Below the pieces are notes generated by a model, which saw only the letters and a list, made by a program, of their open reading frames with translations, ran no database searches and was not told where the DNA came from. A DNA stretch of 64,000 nucleotides. It comes from G963667075 sp963667075. GTDB lineage: Bacteria; Pseudomonadota; Alphaproteobacteria; Micavibrionales; Micavibrionaceae. The stretch spans positions 1,922,001-1,986,000 of the forward strand of contig OY762938.1 in the NCBI GenBank assembly GCA_963667075.1. Direction: 5' to 3'. How positions within the stretch are numbered: position 1 is the first letter of the stretch; each line of letters opens with the position of its first letter. A program made the position numbers and the translations under genes. Below, piece after piece: positions 63,559 to 64,000 of this stretch.

Positions 63559-63714
63559 ATGAGATTCAATATTTTTTTGTCATTTTTATTGATTTTATTC
63601 ACTTTGAGTGCGTTTGGTGTAACGGCTTGCGGCATAAAGCCGTCTTCTGTTGATCCGCCACAAGGGGCTGAAAACAATTCTTTCCCACGGACCTATCCGT
63701 ATCCGTCAGAGTAA
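63559..63714 (+). CDS. Small lipoprotein (LptM-like position)
   Basis: 51 residues: MRFNIFLSFLLILFTLSAFG followed by VTACGIKPSSVDPPQGAENN and a short proline/tyrosine-rich tail (TYPYPSE). The lipobox VTAC makes Cys 24 the lipidated residue. The C-G-x-K/R-x-x start after the cysteine is like the small LptM-type lipoproteins that precede lysA in many alphaproteobacteria and that stabilise the LPS translocon. The start has AAAGG just upstream. Its stop overlaps the next start (TAATG). Confidence 0.75.
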   Translation: MRFNIFLSFLLILFTLSAFGVTACGIKPSSVDPPQGAENNSFPRTYPYPSE

Positions 63715-64000
63715 TGCCTATTTTCTATCTGCATAAAATAGCAGCTTTTTTTGCGCTCGTTTCCGAGTCGTTTGCTTGTGCTTTCTGGCTTTTCTTGTGC
63801 TGGGTATTTTCTTTTCTTTCTTTGTGGCTTTTGAAATGGCCGTCTTTTTTGGGGCCGTGGGCTGAAAAAACGGTTTTTCTTATTTTTGTGGCTGGCGGGC
63901 TTTATTTCCTGCTCAAGGGGGCCAGACTTTTTACCTTTCCGAATCGTGAAGACGTGGCACGAAAGCTTGAAGAGTATAGCCATATACGGCACCGTCCTTT
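63714..64000 (+). CDS. DUF4175 / TIGR02302 family membrane protein (partial, N-terminal part)
   Basis: The first 95 codons are in the window; the gene runs off the right edge. Two hydrophobic segments (ACAFWLFLCWVFSFLSLWLL and TVFLIFVAGGLYFLLKG) are followed by FPNREDVARKLEEYSHIRHR and PF. This resembles the TIGR02302 N terminus, where a similar pair of helices is followed by an R-R-x-E...RPL motif. It begins inside the stop of the lipoprotein gene (TAATG), so they are coupled. In most relatives lysA sits between the two; here it is absent. Confidence 0.72.
   Translation, partial: MPIFYLHKIAAFFALVSESFACAFWLFLCWVFSFLSLWLLKWPSFLGPWAEKTVFLIFVAGGLYFLLKGARLFTFPNREDVARKLEEYSHIRHRP

Overview
The window reads as a chromosomal segment of a moderately AT-rich alphaproteobacterium. 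The evidence is gene content and order: divergent ftsEX and MJ0042 zinc-ribbon genes, an alpha-type cobST plus J-domain block, xerD with aroK-aroB-corC, a chorismate mutase-tyrA block, and secA divergent from a parvulin gene. Gene content and a large type IV pilus locus would fit a Micavibrio-like lineage, but no rRNA or other phylogenetic marker is present, so that is inference.

Layout. 1-3269 (minus): yejB and the start of yejE (oligopeptide/microcin C-type ABC permeases), pushed apart by three small genes and repeats. 3566-21745 (plus): an MSHA-like type IV pilus locus with an assembly ATPase carrying a c-di-GMP-type MshEN domain, platform protein, PilM/N-, O- and P-like proteins, TPR protein, prepilin peptidase, two retraction ATPases, secretin, an ABC ATPase and its permease, a membrane-anchored unknown, a membrane-bound AraC-type regulator and a pilin. 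21746-25025: repeats, a complete IS256-family element with a 9-bp target duplication, and a frameshifted acyltransferase gene. 25031-30624: DHH phosphoesterase, clpX, sufE, two unknowns, hisS. 31002-36430: an orphan 431-aa gene, cobT-cobS-J-domain protein, and a ribbon-helix-helix protein. 36757-44837: accA, xerD, two small-to-large secreted unknowns, aroK, aroB, a TSUP transporter and a CorC-type protein. 45165-54332: secA, parvulin, mutT, methyltransferase, chorismate mutase, tyrA, an acyltransferase-DUF2125 fusion and a YdcF-like protein. 54509-57902: three tandem paralogous genes of unknown function inserted between the ydcF-like gene and ftsX. 57911-64000: ftsX, ftsE, a secreted helical protein, the zinc-ribbon protein, a pentapeptide-repeat protein, a TlpA-like thioredoxin, a small lipoprotein and the start of a DUF4175/TIGR02302 gene.

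Two families of short dispersed elements, both ending in TATAG, recur between genes, often within a few bases of stop codons. They resemble Correia-type (IS630-mobilised) MITEs. Family A carries hairpins closed by GAAA-type tetraloops. The best candidates for undescribed biology are the three-gene paralogue island, the pilus locus with its embedded ABC transporter and membrane AraC regulator, and the TATAG-ended elements. No tRNA, rRNA or CRISPR array was seen.
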